Assembly: GCF_036373705.1 (NCBI RefSeq)
Contig: NC_089863.1
Location: 36,111,227 to 36,175,226 of the forward strand
Reading direction: 5' to 3'
From: Amia ocellicauda
Taxonomy: Eukaryota > Chordata > Actinopteri > Amiiformes > Amiidae
Length of the DNA stretch: 64,000 bases
Translations under genes and position numbers: made by a program
Notes under the pieces: model-generated
The model's database searches: none
Seen by the model: the letters and a program-made list of their open reading frames with translations, nothing else
Told to the model about the DNA's origin: nothing
Shown here: piece after piece, positions 33,630-45,396 of the stretch
Layout of the letters: every line of letters begins with the position of its first letter
Position numbering within the stretch: position 1 is the first letter of the stretch

Positions 33630-34419
33630 TTTATCAGACTTCATTGCCTGTTTGCAACACGCAATAATTCATACAAAAGAAAATAAATAAATCAATAAAA
33701 AATAGTGTTCCCCTTTGTTTGTCTCCCCCCAACAAGCATTAACTCCGCCACTGATCTGTACACTTTTAAAGAAAGCAACCCAATACACACAACAAAACAA
33801 CCATCAAATACTAAACCCTATAAATGAATTACATAATAAAAACCAACTCCCCGTCATACAATTCACAAAGGGCATCATTAATACACCAGACCTGTTCAAA
33901 ACTCTCCAAATCATTCATCAGCCTGTAATAGTTAAACTCTAGTCTGACTCTGCACTTGACCAGCATGGCAAACACTCTCACTGCATCCTCACTGCCCTCC
34001 CCACACACTCTGTTCTTCCTAGTCTTATAGACGGCCATTTTAGCCTGGCCCAGCAAGAAGTTTACCAGCTGGTCCACATGTTTGGTCTTTCTGGTGTATC
34101 GCGCCCCTAAAATAAAAACCTTTGTGTTAAAAATCAGGTTAAGATCAGTAAAAAGACGAGTTAAAAGACTAAAAATGGGTGACAACCGAGAGCAAGTGCT
34201 GAAACAGTGAAACACGGTCTCTCTCTGAGCACAGAATGGGCAGGCGTCGGACACAGCAGGGTTAAGAACAGTAATAAAAGAATTGACAGCAATAATGGTG
34301 TGTAACACCCTCCACTGCAGATTGCCAGCTCTCTTATTGAGGGGGGCTTGTACAGGCTTCTCCAGGCGGGCGCAGTGTCTTCCCCCAGCCCCAGCCTGTA
34401 AAGTAATTTTAGGAATCAC
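33630..34419 (-). pseudogene. Tx1/L1-type LINE ORF2, C-terminal end
   Basis: An open frame of 196 codons (34,419-33,829) has a zinc-binding-type CPFCAQRETVFHCFSTC motif and LQWRVLHTIIAVN and GQAKMAVYKTRK segments. These are typical of the end of ORF2 proteins of Tx1-type fish LINEs. The 3' UTR runs to about 33,630. The rest of ORF2 is absent. A Tx1-type ORF1 piece lies at 38,025-38,690 on the same strand; they may or may not come from one insertion. This segment is replaced in the right arm by LTR 'D' sequence. Confidence 0.75.
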
Positions 34420-34482
34420 AAAGAAACAGTTGAAAGTGTTAAATAAGTATTTTGATGCACCATATTAATTTAGGAAATTTAC

Positions 34483-35505
34483 ATGTTGTTTTTCATCAGC
34501 TTCTGTATCTGATGGCTCCACATCACTGGCTGGATTGACAGCAACGACACTCTAAAAAAAGAAGTGTTAAGTTTGAGCATTCAGGACTTGTTTTGAAGAT
34601 CCTGAATATCACTGGTCCACAATTTATCTGTGAAACTATGGGTTAATCTCCATATACAAAATACTTTTCACACACACTTTAAATTTACAACTAAATTTAC
34701 ATGTTGATGTCTTTCGTCAGCTTCTGTATTTGATGGCTCAATATAACTGGTTGCATTAACAGCAACGGCACACTACAAGAAAATAACATTATATTTAAAC
34801 ATTCAGGACTGGTTTAGCATCACCTCGAATATCCCTAGCCCTTGAGGTCGATTGTTATTGTGGTCTTCAAGACCAGTGCTTCTCAACCTTAGTCCTGGAG
34901 GAGGCCCACTGTCTGCTGATTTTCATTACAACAACATTGTAGGTTATATCAGTGACTGTGGTCCTAAAGTACCCCTATGCCTGCTGTTTTTTTTCCAGTT
35001 GAGCTCTTAATTACCTAATTGGCTTAACTGAAGCCATTTAACCCTTTTCCCAGGTCTTTGGTTGTTGATGAGTTACAAAGAGCTGGATTGTGGCCCGCCA
35101 TGACTGGAAGTGAAGAACACTCACTCTAGGCCTTTAACTTAATGTTCATATGTAGGGGCCTATCCATCTGATTTGTTTTTGCACATTTATTAACAGAAAA
35201 ATTGATGGTACGTGAAATCATCTGAGCTGAAAAATATAATGTTCCACCAATAATAAAATAAATGTATTAATTAAAATTATAGAGATAATAGAATGTTCAC
35301 AGATTATTAGTTCAGAAAACAAAATATTTTTTTATATCTTAAATAGAATTAACACTCAAATCAGTTGTAGGGTAAACAAGGTCTATTTTTTGGATTGATT
35401 TTATAATTATACATGTATGGCTGCATGAAGCTTACCTGAGAATCTGATATTTTAGTAACTTTGTTGCTTCTTGTTGGGTAGTCCACGTTTGCCGCCGTTC
35501 TTTTT
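34483..35505 (-). CDS. Putative three-exon gene fragment, unknown protein
   Basis: Three short open exons with GT-AG borders read on the minus strand: 35,505-35,436, 34,772-34,701 and 34,551-34,483. The last two are homologous to each other (VAVNPASDVEPSDTEADE and VAVNATSYIEPSNTEADE), so an exon has been tandemly duplicated. All three join in one frame. The encoded stretch is hydrophilic, Ser/Thr/Asp/Glu-rich, with no domain recognised. The first exon lies about 400 bp upstream of, and head-to-head with, the BEN-domain gene at 35,910. No start or stop codon is assigned. The right arm lacks this interval through a deletion of about 1.26 kb. Confidence 0.45.
34870..35135 (+). repeat. Interspersed repeat with CTTCTCAACC..CCTGGAGGA motif
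   Basis: The opening motif, a TCTGCTG..TTTCATT segment and the AATTACCTAATTGGCTTAA tail are typical of a widespread vertebrate interspersed repeat seen in many fish genomes. The family name is not assigned. Confidence 0.45.
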
Positions 35506-35909
35506 CTGTAAATGTAAATCAAAAGGCAATAATTACATACTGTAATTAAAATACAAAAAGTATAAACATTGTATTATTATTTTTGTATCCTGTTTCTCCA
35601 TCTCGATGCTGTTCTTTTTGGAATTGCATATCTAGGTTTACTTAAATACTGTTTATAAGATTGTAAACTCATCATCCAAATTTCTTCATTTGCCAAACTT
35701 TATGTAGTGCGCTTGCAGTTTCAGAAGAAGAAAAAAAACTGTAACAGATGGGATATGTAGTACTTTATACTCGAGTGGTCTATGCGATTACACCCTGCCG
35801 GTGTTATTAAGAACGCCAAGTACCAGAATGCAGAGCGGGACTGTTTTTTGTGCCGTGACTTGTCGGGGGAAAAAGGCGCAGAAAAAACGGACGAGAAGGT
35901 GAAGGTAGT

Positions 35910-38158
35910 ATGGCGGTGATGCACGCGTTGGTGAAGTGGGAAAGCGGGGTCGACAAAGACTCTTACAGCGTGATTCCCACTGCTTGCTTTCGCAATTTTG
36001 ATTTATTCAGCATTGCTGATGATGACGAAGAGACGACTCGAAACTTCAGAGCAGAGTGGAGAGACACGAACAAACCTCCAAAAGGTGGATGGCCTGTCCA
36101 TGAAGCGCAGATCATTATGACTGGTAACAATGTTTATTTAAAAAAAAAAAACATTAAAGTCTTTACATGCTATTTGATATATACAATCACAGTATATTTG
36201 AAATGAATGTTTAAGTTATTAATGTGTTGTACTTCTAACATACTCTTATAACATGGTAGGTGGTGGTGAGGGCGCTAAAAACTCGTCATACTTGACTGGC
36301 ATTTGTAAGAACGATTTATTGTGTGTTGTGCTTTACAATAAAATCCCCCAAATCACAAAATAAATTAAACCAGATATAATTTAACTTCAGTTTTGATTCA
36401 GTGTTGGCTGTTCATCTTAATTTGTATGGTCAAAGCACAGTATTTTTATGACAAATAAATATAATCCCCAAATATCTGTGGACATAATGCAGGATTTTAT
36501 TTATTTTATTTTTATTTTAGGAAAAGAAGGCGAACTAAGAAGAAAACTTAATGACCTAACAAAAATGCCCTGTCCTAAAATGAAGAGAGTACCTAAACCA
36601 AACAAAAAACTTCAAATTTCAGATGATAGTGACCTTGATGAACCACAGTTACCGGTGAGATAATTACTGCAAATATTAAATAAATGTATTGCAGGATTGT
36701 TTTTTTTTAATCATATTCATATATATATATATTTTCATTTTAAACTCTTTTCCTCTCTGAATACAGCACAGAATAAGAAAGAAAACCGATGGAGCTTCAA
36801 GAATTAGATCCCGTCATATTCTACAGACATTTAAAGAGTCCAGTGAAGTTGAGCTACAGCAAAACGTTAAGCAGCTCGAAAAGGAAAACACAAGACTTAA
36901 AAATGAAAACCAATGTCTTCGAAACCGTATGGTTGATGGTAAGTTTTTTTATTTATAGCAAATAATTCCTTACCTTGATAAATGTTATTCTTCAGTAATT
37001 TAGATTCCAGAGTAATGTATTATAGTTGATCATACTGAAGTAATCTAGAACCACAATACAGACTCTTAATGTGCACTGTCTAATAGTTTAATAATACTGA
37101 TTATTAAATAAAGTTTTTCAACATAACTTCATAATCCTACATTAATGACTATATGCATTACATTAGACCTGGTAATTCTTGTATTTTATCTTTTTTATTT
37201 TTTTCGTAGCTAATGTTAATGACCCACAAAAAGGTCAGTTTGCCAATAACATAGAGCAAGTCTCTCAAGTATAATTGCAGGCATTGATGGTTTTGTTTTC
37301 ACTTTGTATTAAATATATTACTAGAAATGATTATCATTTAATACTAAGGTTTTTTTCTCCAGAGATTCCAGACCTTTTGGACAATCTGAAAAAAATTGTA
37401 ACAAAAGCCACATTTATCAGCAATGAAGACAAAAGTGTGTCACCATCAAGTGGTTCTGACAGCCCCACAGCAAATTGTTCTGAATCTGACAAAGAATCAC
37501 CAAAACAGGTATAACACTCTTGGTCTACAATATTACAAAGACAAGGTAAAAATATATATATTGAAAACAAATATTGGTTGTAAACAATCTAATGATGCTA
37601 CATTATCAGTTATATTCATAGTTAAAGTTAATAATAAGAATGTAATTGAATTATGGGTGTCACAGATTCACTGACTTTATTATGTCTGTAAATTAATAAA
37701 CTTAGAATTGAGACATACTGTGGTCTTTAATAACACATTTCTGTAACAAAATCACAGCCTTACTGATAATGTATTCCACTTAACATAATATAAGAATAGT
37801 TTGGGGATAAACTTGTTTTTTATTTACCATTGTCTTTTAGGTGGAAAAGTTCCCAGGCACTGGAGTTTACATTGACAAACTGTCCTGGATCCTTGCAGAG
37901 AGGTGCAGCACGAATACGTCATATGCAAGAACCCTGACGGTTGCTGTCTTTGACTTTCCAACATTACTAAAGAGCAATCTTCGTGGTGGTGGCAGCAAGA
38001 GAGATCCAACTTCGGAGACATTAAGATCCTCATTGATGTTATTGAGGATCATATACAGCTGCCTTCGGAAGGACACGACGTGTTTCAGTTGCGGGGCTTT
38101 GCAGCCCAGCGGGACCCTCTTAATGCCGGACATCAGCTGCCCGAGCCGGTGCGGATGA
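35910..38158 (+). CDS. BEN-domain gene, left copy, six exons
   Basis: Exons by splice consensus and frame: 35,910-36,123; 36,521-36,654; 36,767-36,938; 37,210-37,233; 37,363-37,508; 37,841-38,158. Every junction keeps frame, giving about 337 residues. The N-terminus (MAVMHALVKWESGVD ... PPKGGWPVHEAQI) resembles the N-terminal module of fish BEN proteins. Exon 3 has a coiled coil (VELQQNVKQLEKENTRLKNE) and exon 5 is Ser-rich. Exon 6 starts a BEN domain (FPGTGVYIDKLSWILAERC ... LLKSNLRGGGSKRD). BEN domains bind DNA or chromatin and often repress transcription. After about 60 residues of the domain the frame runs into antisense Tx1-type LINE sequence and stops at 38,156-38,158, so the domain's last part is missing. 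The start Met is the first in a short GC-rich 5' region. Whether it is expressed is unknown. Confidence 0.75.
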
Positions 38159-38690
38159 ACGGAGGGACGTTAGACAGCGTTACCTTCCGGGCAGGAGCAG
38201 CGAGCGGCAACACCGGGGTGAAAGTGTCGTCTAACACTGTGCCATTAGCCACTAGCTGATTGAGCAGATCAGTGGTTTTTAAGAAGATAACAATGGCAGC
38301 AGACTTGATATTTTCACACCCTGCTACCTCCCCAACCGCTAACACACACTGCTCTAGGGGGCAGAACTGCACCGGAGCGATCTTGACTCCATGGCGTCGG
38401 GTCAGTTTTTCAAAAGACGCATTCAGGGGGTCCGACCCCCCGACCCGGGAAGAACTACCGGTACTCCCCCCTCCCCTCCCCTGTTCCCCCACAATAAGAA
38501 AAGCACTGAAAACAGAAGACAAAATAAACAAACTGAAAAAAGTAAAGCAACAAAAAAACGCAGCCAAAGGACAGAGCTCTCAGCAGCACTCCCGCTCACT
38601 GCAGACCCCTCCCACACACTCCCAGCTGAGAGAGAGAGAGAGAGTGTTAGTGTCTGTCTCTCTCTCTCTCTCTGTAGATGCATCATAGGG
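38025..38690 (-). pseudogene. Tx1-type LINE ORF1 fragment (left)
   Basis: Minus-strand frames 38,567-38,133 and 38,133-37,867 share PARKVTLSNVPPFI and GCKAPQLKHVVSFRRQLYMIL with the ORF1 of fish Tx1-type LINEs, whose family members continue into a CCHC zinc knuckle. About twenty codons between the two motifs look lost. The fragment begins with a GC-rich 5' region and AG-repeat at about 38,630-38,670 and ends inside the BEN exon. Confidence 0.75.
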
Positions 38691-39409
38691 AACATATGTA
38701 ACAATCTCTCTTTTTGTTTACCAAAAATGAGAATGAACGTATTTCAAGTGGGTGTTGCCTTGGTTGGAAACGTTTTAAGATTATTTATGAAGTGTAAAGT
38801 GGATTTGTCTCAGTTCTCCGTAGTTTTCAATGTATGTGCCATTCAGTAGCGTTCATGTTACAGATGTGCCCTATGCAGTGGTAGGGTCAATAAAATGTCA
38901 GTAAAACTTTATTTTAGCAATTATGGAGGGGAAGAACTGCAAATAGCGGGTCCCCACTAATTATCTAACTTACCAACAACGTTTCAAATTAGGTCTTGCG
39001 AAGCTGCCAAATAATGCTGTATAATCGTATGTGTCTTCATACACCGGCTGCTATAGTCTGATAGCTTTGATTATATATATATATTTTCTCGTGAACCACA
39101 AATGCTATTTGCTTGATTTTTACAGAGTATGTTATAAATACCATTCTTATGAAGCCTGACAAATTGTATGCTGTAATTATGAATATTTTCAAATCATTTG
39201 TTTGTTTTTCCTAACATGTTACAAATGTTCCCTATGTGAAAGATGCATTATATCTTAATAACGTCTAAACAATTAAAGATATACAGATTATTATTTTCGG
39301 TAAAGTTATAACACATTGCTATTAACTATGTGTGTCAGTAAAAGTTTAAAAAATCCTAATAATTTTTTATTGATCCTGCAAAATAGGTGTTTAGGGAACA
39401 TTTGTAACA
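38685..39409. repeat. Four inverted copies of a 19-bp motif (left)
   Basis: ATAGGGAACATATGTAACA occurs at 38,685 (+), and near-copies lie at 38,856-38,874 (-), 39,217-39,235 (-) and 39,391-39,409 (+). Pairs of this kind are what terminal inverted repeats of small non-autonomous transposons look like. No coding frame lies between them. All four are conserved in the right arm. Confidence 0.55.
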
Positions 39410-39886
39410 TTAGGGTTACGATTTGCCATAGACGCGGAATGAGTTTGATTGTGATGTTAAATGGGGTTTAAAGACGCAGTCGCCTCGGTGCTGATTACTA
39501 TTGCTGTGTTTCTCCACTTCTACTCCATGCTTGGGAACGCCCACATCCAGTGACGTCAAAACCGGTGGAAAAGCGGGCCGGTTCAAAAAAGATCAGCTGG
39601 ATCCCAGGCCGAGCAGCAGCTCCGGCTCCAGCACCGGCACCATGTCGCTGGAAAAGCGCTAAGTGAGCTCACAGTGAGCTCAGTGTAATGTCTGCTCTGG
39701 TGAGCTCACAGTGTGACCTAGTCGTGAGTTCACGTCTTCACTGGGTAGTCCATGACAACTTAATTGACTCAATTCTTGGGCTTAATTGGTCAAAATGACC
39801 ATTGGTTGAAGGTACTCAGGGACTGATGTGTAGAGAGACTTATTAAACCTGCAGGATTGTGGTTTTCCCAGAACAGAATTAACCAG
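39410..39886. other. Inner end of left arm; no gene seen
   Basis: 39,410-39,575 is specific to the left arm. 39,575-39,886 matches 54,288-54,556, with a GC-rich CGGCTCCAGCACC segment and repeated GTGAGCTCACAG motifs. LTR 'D' begins immediately after AATTAACCAG at 39,886. Confidence 0.5.
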
Positions 39887-41720
39887 TGTAGCGTTATGTT
39901 GGGTGTATTCTGATAAGAGCATTTTAGCTCTGAGCTGAAGCACTGATCTAAAGAAGACCTCTCCCCCCCAAATTTATCAGATTTCCTTAACTCATCAGCA
40001 TGTGAACTGGTTTACATCAAAGTGACAGTCTTGGGAGGATGGCACCGAGAATGGGCCAAATAGCTTGGAATCCCTGCTGTGAGATGTCTGGGGAAGGGGG
40101 CCTGTAGGAAATAAAAACTCTTTGAAATGGACGAGAGCCGAAATCCCGACACAGAGCTACGAACCCGTGCCAACCGGCATTTCCAAAAGATGGCATGGAT
40201 TGACATCAGTCATAAATCAAGCCCCCCTGCAATAGGACACTGGGGGCTGAAACCGAAATCCAATCTCAAGAACTCAGGAACCAATCACCTATTGATCTGA
40301 TAGACTATAAAGGACAAACACGGCCTTTCTTTCTCTCTCTCTCTCACCTGAACCAGTAACTCGCTGCCACAGCTCAACCTGTAGCTCTGTTGCCCGAACC
40401 GGAACCAGAAACCAACCAAGTCTTTGCCGGCAACAGAAGAGTTAAACTGGGAGAAGGAGATTGAGCCGTACAAAGAATTCTTTTAAAGGACTTTATTAAA
40501 TAAAGAACTTTACAGACTGCGCTGCCCGCCTGTGCCCACCTGATCAGTGGAGTTTTACAGCTGGACAAATGACTAAGTCGACTGAATACGAAAGTGTCAG
40601 TCATTTAAATAGCTATTTGAGTTTTAAGAAACTTGACCCTTGGAACAAACAGGGCCCTGCTTTCCTCAAAGACTTTGTCTTCAAGTAACTACGGTGGAAA
40701 CCTGCTTACAAAGAAGATTTTGTGCACAACCTTGGAGCCTTCAAACCAGTGGAAAATCTGTTTGGAAACGACTCTACTTTCGCGAAACCCCAACTTCCAG
40801 GTGCATCGACTGAGTGGAAGTTCTTGGACAAAGCCGAACCGGACTGCCTTTGTTCCAAACCACACGGACCTCGTGCCGTGTGCTGTTATCTGAGCCCGAA
40901 GGCAGAGAGGCCTCTCTGCGACGAAGTTCAGATAAGTTTAACAGTTTGGAGTTCATGATTCATGACATTTGAGAAATCAATTAGAAATGTTAATCTGTGA
41001 TTCATAACTCTAGAATGTGTAATATCATTTAGTTTTCTTAAATATAAATGTGTGTTGCATTAAACTGTTTTGTTGATAATTTTAGAAATAAAATCTGTCT
41101 ACGCCGAGAAATATCTTCTCATTCCTGTTTAACTGTTTAGTCTGAAATTGACACAAGTTAATAGACACCAGATTATAGGTGGCCCTGCCTATCCTTAATC
41201 ATTGAATAATAATCAGTTAAGGGAAATTGTGGTAACAAGTAATGATAGGATCTTTCTCTCCACCTAAACGTTAATGAGACTGATATATATATATAACGAG
41301 AAGTTACCTGACATAAATACTAACCTGCGTAGTTATTTAATGTCTGACTAATAATACTAACAAGAGACTCACCTTCATCTTACTAACTGGTATTGTAGTC
41401 AATGTGTTTATAACCTCTTTTGTTTAACGATTTGTGTTATCATATGCGATCCCATGGTCTTTGATTTGGTCACGGAAGTGATTTGTCTTTGATTTGTTGA
41501 TATAGAGTTGAATTTTAATTAGTTTTTCCCTTTTGTATAATTAGTGTAGTGCTACATTTAGTCTTTGTTTTGAATAAATTTGACAATTTATATCTTTGGA
41601 ATTGGTGTCTGCGTCCAATTATTACAGAAATTGAGTTCTACAAGATTCCAGGATTCGTGATAAGGTGATACTATAAATTCACTTCTTTAATTGAAATTTA
41701 TAAGTGTACCTTACGCTACA
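39887..41720 (+). mobile_element. LTR 'D', complete, solo-like copy
   Basis: Starts TGTAGCGTTATG and ends CCTTACGCTACA, 1,834 bp. The left flank is inverted-duplication sequence. The right flank is the 3' half of a Tc1 beginning GGTG. The two flanks do not form a target duplication with each other, so this LTR is joined to a different partner on each side. Confidence 0.88.
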
Positions 41721-41930
41721 GGTGGAACGGGAGCTTCGTGCCCTGGATGTGCATCCCACAAATCTCCATCAACTGCAAGATGCTATCCTATCAATATGGG
41801 CCAACATTTCTAAAGAATGCTTTCAGCACCTTGTTGAATCAATGCCACGTAGAATTAAGGCAGTTCTGAAGGCGAAAGGGGGTCAAACACAGTATTAGTA
41901 TGGTGTTCCTAATAATCCTTTAGGTGAGTG
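41721..41930 (+). mobile_element. Tc1 'T36', 3' half
   Basis: Begins GGTGGAACGGGAGC, inside the transposase after the catalytic Glu, and runs through the stop and the right inverted repeat ending AGGTGAGTG followed by TA. The missing 5' half is at 53,035-54,023 on the other strand. Confidence 0.93.
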
Positions 41931-42215
41931 TATATGGAAAAGGAACAATATGTGTACATCTCTGCATATGGTGCCCTAACAGATGTGCAAGTTACATGAC
42001 AGACAGACACTCACACACACTTTCAAAGACAGACAGACAGACAGACACTCACACACACTTTCACACACTCACTTTCACAGACAGACAGACACAGACACAG
42101 ACACACTCACTTTCACACAGAGACAGGCACATTTTCACACAGAGACAGACACACAAACACACACAAACAGACACAGACACATACTTTGACAGACAGACAG
42201 ACAGACAGACACACG
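41931..42215. repeat. Tc1 DD34E scrap and CACA/CAGA microsatellite
   Basis: Short match to the DD34E transposase (41,950-42,000), followed by CAGA and CACA runs. Same order as 29,130-29,320 in the left arm. Confidence 0.75.
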
Positions 42216-42838
42216 CATATTATGGGTCTTTGTTGGGTAGTGAAATGGGTAGCATCAGTCGCAGTGTGGGTAATGTCAGGGAGCCAATCATAGTCCCCGT
42301 TATTTGCATATCGTGGCGCAAAGCATTCTGGGAAAAGCAACTAAACACGTTTAGTCATGTATTTGTCCATAGTTTACACATGAGATGAACGAGACAGTAT
42401 GACGTATTGAGCACCTGGGATTCCTCATGTGTATGTGAGGGGCAGAGGAACCGGATCCCAAGTGTGCGTCCCAGGTGCTATAGGTTTCAAAGCATGCAGG
42501 GGAATAGGCACCCCACCCTGACACGTATATAAGATTGGATAGGGAGATATAAATAGCAATGGGGAGACTCTTGTACTTGGTGTGGCTCTATCCATATAGT
42601 GGGGCCAGCAGGTGCAGCAATAGAAGCTCAGCCTGGGGAGACTGGATTTAGCATTTCCTCTCCATTTTGATAACTATCCATAATCATTTCTGCAAAATAC
42701 TTCTATGATACCTATGTATGTTTTTTACTTGTACTATATTATACTATCAAGTATCAGTGTACACATACAATGTGACCTGTTACATTAATACAGAGGCCAC
42801 GGAAGGCCAGATCACTAATAGCCACTGTCCCCTGATAT
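42216..42838. other. Shared flank of element A (third copy)
   Basis: Near-identical to 29,321-29,930. No gene seen. Confidence 0.5.
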
Positions 42839-42840
42839 TA

Positions 42841-43265
42841 CACTTTTTTACAATCACTTTGGCACTCATTTCAGAACCTTGATGTCATTTTTCAAAACTC
42901 TAGACACTAAACTCACACCCGATGATCAAAATGCACATTTTTCAAAACTCTAACACTTTTTTACAATTGCTTGGATACAATACACATCAACCTCAGATCA
43001 TTTGTTCATTGAACTAAAATGACACAACTTAACATCAAAGTATTACCATTTCAAAATGCAATTCACACATTACATCTGAGATCACTGTCTATTCATTTCA
43101 TTACAAAGATCTAACTATCAATTGATACAGCTGCTCAAAATGATAAGTGACTGTTGCATTACTCTTAATGCATAGTTTTATGGAAACTGACAAACAGTAT
43201 TCCATGTTTCGATCATGAAAGTTTCAGGATAATGAGATCCATTGACACCAATAACCGAGGAGCAT
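42841..43265 (+). mobile_element. Element A, third copy, left part
   Basis: Same TA-flanked terminal inverted repeat and sequence as 29,933-30,357, breaking off at GAGGAGCATG where retroviral sequence begins. Confidence 0.88.
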
Positions 43266-45342
43266 GGTTTCTTAGGGTTACCATAGACTTGACTGTGTCT
43301 TCTTGTTTGTGAAGGAACAGGACTGCGTTTTCCTGTCTGGGTTCCCGCAGGCTTAAGTGGGTTTGACCTACTATTAGAAAAAAAAAAAAAAAGGAGCGCT
43401 AATTAATTGTTCAATATCTGATACGCCGGTGATAATATAAAATAACGTGTTTATAGTTTATAGAAGTTTATAGTGTTTATGGTAAATGAAGAAAAGTCAT
43501 TAAGTTATATACAAGTTCTATAAATGCAAACATTGAAAAGCATGTTTGTTGTTATTCCTATATAGGATTTAGTATTATTTGTGTTTTCTTGTTTTTTGCT
43601 ATGTTTTCTCCCCTGTCGTTTATTGTTATTTTGCGGGCTTGCACGCCTTGGTTGTTGTGTACAAAACGATACATAGAAAATGGGAAAACGTGTTACTGTG
43701 TGGGAACAGCTCTAGTAAGACGGGCGACCCGCCACTTAAAGGTACACATGTAAGGTACATGTATGATAACTATGGAGTGAAGCGGTGCGTTTGACTGGAC
43801 AATAGGTGACAGAAAATTAAGGTTTCCAGAAGATGGGACTTTTGATTCAGATAGACTTGAGCACCTAAAAACGGTTTTGCAAAATAGGAATACAAAGCAT
43901 TAAGAAATGAGAAACCAAAGCTAGCTATCTTAAAACATTTGTTAGAGAAAAGAAAGAAAAGACAACAGGCATAATTCAATCTGAATGCCCCGAAGACAAA
44001 TTAAAAATATATATATATGTTTTTCAGTATAAATGACAGTCCTCAAGATACTGAAGGAAAATTACTAGATAAGTAATAAATAAGGGTAGTTTGAGACACT
44101 GCAGGTCAATATAACATGCCAACCAAAACCATGGTATCTGAATTTACTATGGATACAAATTAATATGTGTCTCTTTGTATGTTTGTACGTTTTCAGTTTG
44201 CGCAAGGTAAATGTCCATATTTTGACTTTTTCATGTACTGTATAGTCCAGAATATGACTAAGAGAGTCATAAGTCACAAATAGTTACAGAATGATAGCTA
44301 AAAAACGCCAGTTAAATATGTTGTAATAACAGACCTACAAGAAAGTCAGCATTTAACTGTACACAGAATGCTATTGCAAACAGAAATAATAATACAAAAT
44401 TAAGTTATTTAAATAGGTCTTACGAATACAGAAGTTAAAAGTAACATGTTAGAAATGGAATTAGAGCCAAATTTAGAAATAGGAATCCGAGGCAACCACA
44501 AACATTCGGTGAAGGTTTCTTACATATTGATAAATAGATAACCAGATACTCCAGGAAATTAACGATGTGCTCATTTGGAAGCTATGAGTTCCACAATGAA
44601 GAGTTTTTAAATCCCTAGTAATAGATCCCTAAATACAATGTGTAGGTAAGAAATTAACTATTGATCAGTTCAATCTGGATTCGGGAACAGTTCTTCTGAA
44701 CCTGTACTGGTGTAGATTGGACTTCAATAGGAGGAAGTGACACAATAAAGACATGAGCCGCGCAGGAGGACAGTCTTAGTGCCCACGCAGGTTCTTAGTT
44801 GGGGAAATCATTGACTGGACACATTTTTTGAAAATGTGCTTTCCTGAAGTACCTGGACATCATTATTGAGATCAATGAAAAGGCTTATTTTCCAAAGATT
44901 AAATACATTCATTAACTACAATAATGTAGTGAAATGTATATAAATAGTAATAATACAAATCGATCAAATATAACTTGCATTTTCTTGTAAGAAATTAGGA
45001 ATAGGAGAAAGAACAGCTGTTGGGATGCAGTGCGATGTTATCCAAAATTGAAAGCGGTTGAGAAAGGAGAGTTTGTTCTGTGTGAGACAAATGTACTGCC
45101 ACGAGAGACTCTGATGGTGATTGACTGGAATATGAGGGAAAATAATGAAGTTACTACAGGTATAACTAAAGGTGTAACATAACTAATTTAATGAAACATA
45201 GTCATGGCAAGTTATAAAACTGTTTGGAAATAGTCCTTTCACAAACAGAAATACCCTATCAATTAGGAAGAGGGGGGCAGGGGGCAAGGGCCGTATGTGC
45301 TCCTCTGCTCCCCCTGTTCGCCTGAGCAGACAAGCAGCCTGA

Positions 45343-45396
<54 letters not shown>

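Larger units (their letters stand above)
29933..39886 (+). repeat. Left arm of long inverted duplication
   Basis: Mirrored by 54,288-64,000 on the minus strand. Matching pairs include 30,443-30,870 with 63,198-63,625, 32,430-32,870 with 61,205-61,640, 33,100-33,560 with 58,880-59,270, 35,708-39,405 with 54,597-58,290, and 39,575-39,886 with 54,288-54,556. Coordinate sums stay near 94,005-94,070 except across later insertions or deletions. The outer end lies outside the window. Confidence 0.93.

Noticed and set aside
29933-39886. The whole inverted structure as one giant transposon with long terminal repeats
   Set aside because: No target duplication or transposase for the whole unit is seen, the arms contain ordinary introns and older nested insertions, and the outer ends lie outside the window; a segmental inverted duplication fits better.
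39887-41720. A DNA transposon with TGTAGCG...CGCTACA inverted ends
   Set aside because: The same sequence directly follows a polypurine tract and ends a gag-protease element, with TG...CA ends and a 4-bp target, so it is an LTR.
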